From CAZYAK01 sp964645935 (GTDB taxonomy: Bacteria > Patescibacteriota > Gracilibacteria > Peribacterales > Peribacteraceae), in contig CAZYAK010000036.1 in the NCBI GenBank assembly GCA_964645935.1, positions 1 through 14,315 on the forward strand: a stretch of 14,315 nucleotides of DNA, written 5' to 3'. Under the pieces are notes generated by a model. It was not told the DNA's origin. It saw only the letters and a list, made by a program, of their open reading frames with translations, and did no database searches. Below are positions 13,224 through 14,315 of the stretch, piece after piece. The translations under genes and the position numbers were made by a program. How positions within the stretch are numbered: the stretch's first letter is position 1; the number at the start of each line of letters is the position of its first letter.

Positions 13224-13263
13224 CCTCAGCGGGGTCTGGACAAGACGCTGCGAAGAGGATGGA

Positions 13264-14049
13264 ATGGCCCAGTCCCCCATCCCGCCCATGCGCCGCCTGC
13301 CGCTCCTCCTGCCCATCCTCCTCCTCGCCGCGTGCACCCGCGCGCCGGATGCGGCACAGACCCCAGGCCCGTCATCCGCCGCGTCGACCGCGACCGGAAC
13401 ACTCAGCGGCAGTGTCTCCTCTGGCGAGGGAGCGGAAAGCCTCGCATCCCTCACCGAACGCGCGGACGCAGGCAACACCAACGCGGCGTTCCAGGTGGGT
13501 GCAAGGCACCACGACGGCCAGGGCACACCCGTGGACTTCTCCAAGGCGAAGGCCTACTTCATCCGCGCAGCCGACGGTGGCGAGCGGCGCGCCCAGTACA
13601 ATTTGGGGATCATGGCGCTGAGGGGTGAGGGTGGATCCATCTCCGCATCCGAAGCCCTCAAGTGGTTCGCGATGGCCGCAAAAAGCGGCAACATCCATGC
13701 CGTCTACCAGCTGGGACTGCTTTCGTACCAAGGCAAGGGCACGGCGCAAGATTTCACCCAGGCCGAGGCGCTCTTCTCCAACGCCGCCCGTCGCGGCTTC
13801 CCGCCTGCGCAGTACAATCTGGCTATCCTCCACCTCCGTGGCGAAGGCGTCCCCAAGGACCCGGTGGAGGGTTACGCCTGGCTGGCGGTGGCCCGCACCT
13901 ACGACGACCCCAAGGCCGCGAACGCCCTCAAGCGCCTGGAACCCACTCTCACGGAGGCACAGCTGGCCACGGCCCAAGCACGGGCGGCGGCGTTGTCCGA
14001 TGAGGTAGAAAAAAATAAGGCGATTGAGGCGGCGGGAGGGCGAATCTGA
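13264..14049 (+). CDS. Sel1-repeat lipoprotein
   Basis: Predicted exported lipoprotein of 261 residues. A short basic N-terminus and the hydrophobic stretch LPLLLPILLLAA (12-23) end in a lipobox with Cys24. A Ser/Thr/Pro/Ala-rich linker follows (about 25-58). Four Sel1-like (TPR-related) helix-pair repeats of about 36 residues come next: 74-109, 110-145, 146-181 and 182-217, with recurring AQYNLG, G-x-G and AA-x-x-G positions. The C-terminus is helical and charged. Sel1 repeats usually mediate protein-protein contact, so an envelope scaffold role is inferred only. Start 13264 is chosen for the GAGG five bases upstream; ATG 13288 would still give a signal peptide. Divergent from the methyltransferase gene. 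Confidence 0.85.
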   Translation: MAQSPIPPMRRLPLLLPILLLAACTRAPDAAQTPGPSSAASTATGTLSGSVSSGEGAESLASLTERADAGNTNAAFQVGARHHDGQGTPVDFSKAKAYFIRAADGGERRAQYNLGIMALRGEGGSISASEALKWFAMAAKSGNIHAVYQLGLLSYQGKGTAQDFTQAEALFSNAARRGFPPAQYNLAILHLRGEGVPKDPVEGYAWLAVARTYDDPKAANALKRLEPTLTEAQLATAQARAAALSDEVEKNKAIEAAGGRI

Positions 14050-14066
14050 GATGGCCGCTTCACTAG

Positions 14067-14097
14067 CCAGTCCGCACCGCGGGACCAGTGCGGCTGG
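14067..14097 (+). terminator. Hairpin after the Sel1 lipoprotein gene
   Basis: CCAG (14067-14070) and CCGCAC (14072-14077) pair with GTGCGG (14088-14093) and CTGG (14094-14097) around a ten-base loop, with one bulged T at 14071. It begins 18 nt after the stop codon. A G/T-rich stretch, not a T-run, follows (14101-14130), so terminator activity is inferred from position only. Confidence 0.4.
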
Positions 14098-14110
14098 GCA
14101 TGTGTGTTGT

Positions 14111-14224
14111 GGGTGTGCTTGTGTGCTGTTCGCAGATCGGTGCGGCCCACCAGCAACCCAGCCGCGGGGGTCCCGCCCCGCGGGTGGCGATCAATGCAGC
14201 TCCAATCGAACAGCACACATACCC
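14111..14224. repeat. Nested inverted repeats in the 3' non-coding end
   Basis: GTGTGCTGTTCG (14121-14132) is the exact reverse complement of CGAACAGCACAC (14207-14218), with 74 nt between. Outside, GGGT (14111-14114) can pair with ACCC (14221-14224). Inside, GATCG (14135-14139) pairs with CGATC (14188-14192), and CCGCGGGG (14162-14169) with CCCCGCGG (14176-14183). All are nested in the right order for one branched or long-stem structure. No tRNA, RNase P, tmRNA or SRP motifs were recognised. It could be a structured RNA, a terminator region or a remnant of a mobile element. The rest of 14050-14315 shows no supported gene; CATAAT at 14263-14268 is -10-like but without a -35. Confidence 0.5.
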
Positions 14225-14315
14225 GTGGCAGCCGCCCATCCGATACGCCCTGTTCAACCACCCATAATCTGCCCGAGCATCCCCCCTCCCCTCGACGCCT
14301 GCGCCTTGGGCAGGA

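Noticed and set aside
13212..13544. N-terminal extension of the minus-strand methyltransferase
   Set aside because: It runs antisense through the Sel1 lipoprotein start and signal peptide and has no domain; the membrane segment and -10 box support the start at 13211.
14263..14268. CATAAT as the promoter of a gene beyond the window
   Set aside because: The hexamer is 5/6 to consensus but no -35 is found at 15-19 nt and no start codon follows before the window ends.
14051..14315. Plus-strand frame from ATG 14051, one base after the Sel1 stop, open to the window end (88 codons)
   Set aside because: The translation is Pro/Ala/Cys-rich and low in complexity, with no domain, and it runs through strong nested inverted repeats. 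An open frame of this length is not surprising at this base composition. It could only be judged with sequence beyond the window.

Overview
This GC-rich window (roughly two thirds G+C by eye, standard code with TGA as stop) holds an apparently complete set of enzymes for making phenylalanine and tyrosine from erythrose-4-phosphate and PEP. They lie in one run of same-strand genes at 652-10144, followed by a short housekeeping/DNA-uptake section. The lineage cannot be fixed from the sequence alone. Most genes lack a Shine-Dalgarno sequence, several have a -10-like box six or seven bases before the ATG, ComEC is a short form, and the last gene encodes a lipoprotein. These traits would suit a Patescibacteria/CPR-type genome, but that is an inference.

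Layout. 1-360: a small unrecognised gene behind a hairpin, then a weak terminator. 422-593: a sigma70-type promoter, a 26-codon leader peptide ending in a Phe/Tyr-rich stretch, and mutually exclusive antiterminator and terminator hairpins. I read this as a classical ribosome-mediated attenuator. 652-6794: aroF-type DAHP synthase, aroB, an aroA-aroK fusion, an aroD-aroE fusion and aroC, nearly all overlapping. The order B-A-K-D-E equals the domain order of the fungal pentafunctional AROM protein. 6881-7971: chorismate mutase and prephenate dehydrogenase, overlapping by ATGA (a split version of the E. coli T-protein). 8103-8888: prephenate dehydratase with an ACT domain. 8978-10144: an AspC/TyrB-type aminotransferase. 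10285-11106: rsmA/ksgA. 11207-12754: a ComEC channel without the metallo-beta-lactamase domain. 12681-13211 (minus): a membrane-anchored FAM173-like methyltransferase that overlaps comEC tail to tail. 13264-14049: a Sel1-repeat lipoprotein. 14050-14315: no convincing gene, but strong nested inverted repeats.

The four gaps between aroC, the mutase/dehydrogenase pair, pheA, the aminotransferase and rsmA are not ordinary spacers. Each is built from short degenerate units repeated in strict phase (9 nt in three gaps, 7 nt in one). A block of units comes first, and its reverse-complement counterpart follows, so each gap can fold into a long hairpin with several pairing registers. In three of the four, the 3' arm runs into a TANNNT box and then an ATG six bases later. 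I did not recognise these as a named repeat family; they may mark the boundaries of transcription units.

Together the genes form a self-contained aromatic module. Entry is probably controlled at transcription (attenuator reading Phe/Tyr-tRNA charging) and by feedback (N-terminal regulatory domain of the DAHP synthase, ACT domain of PheA).
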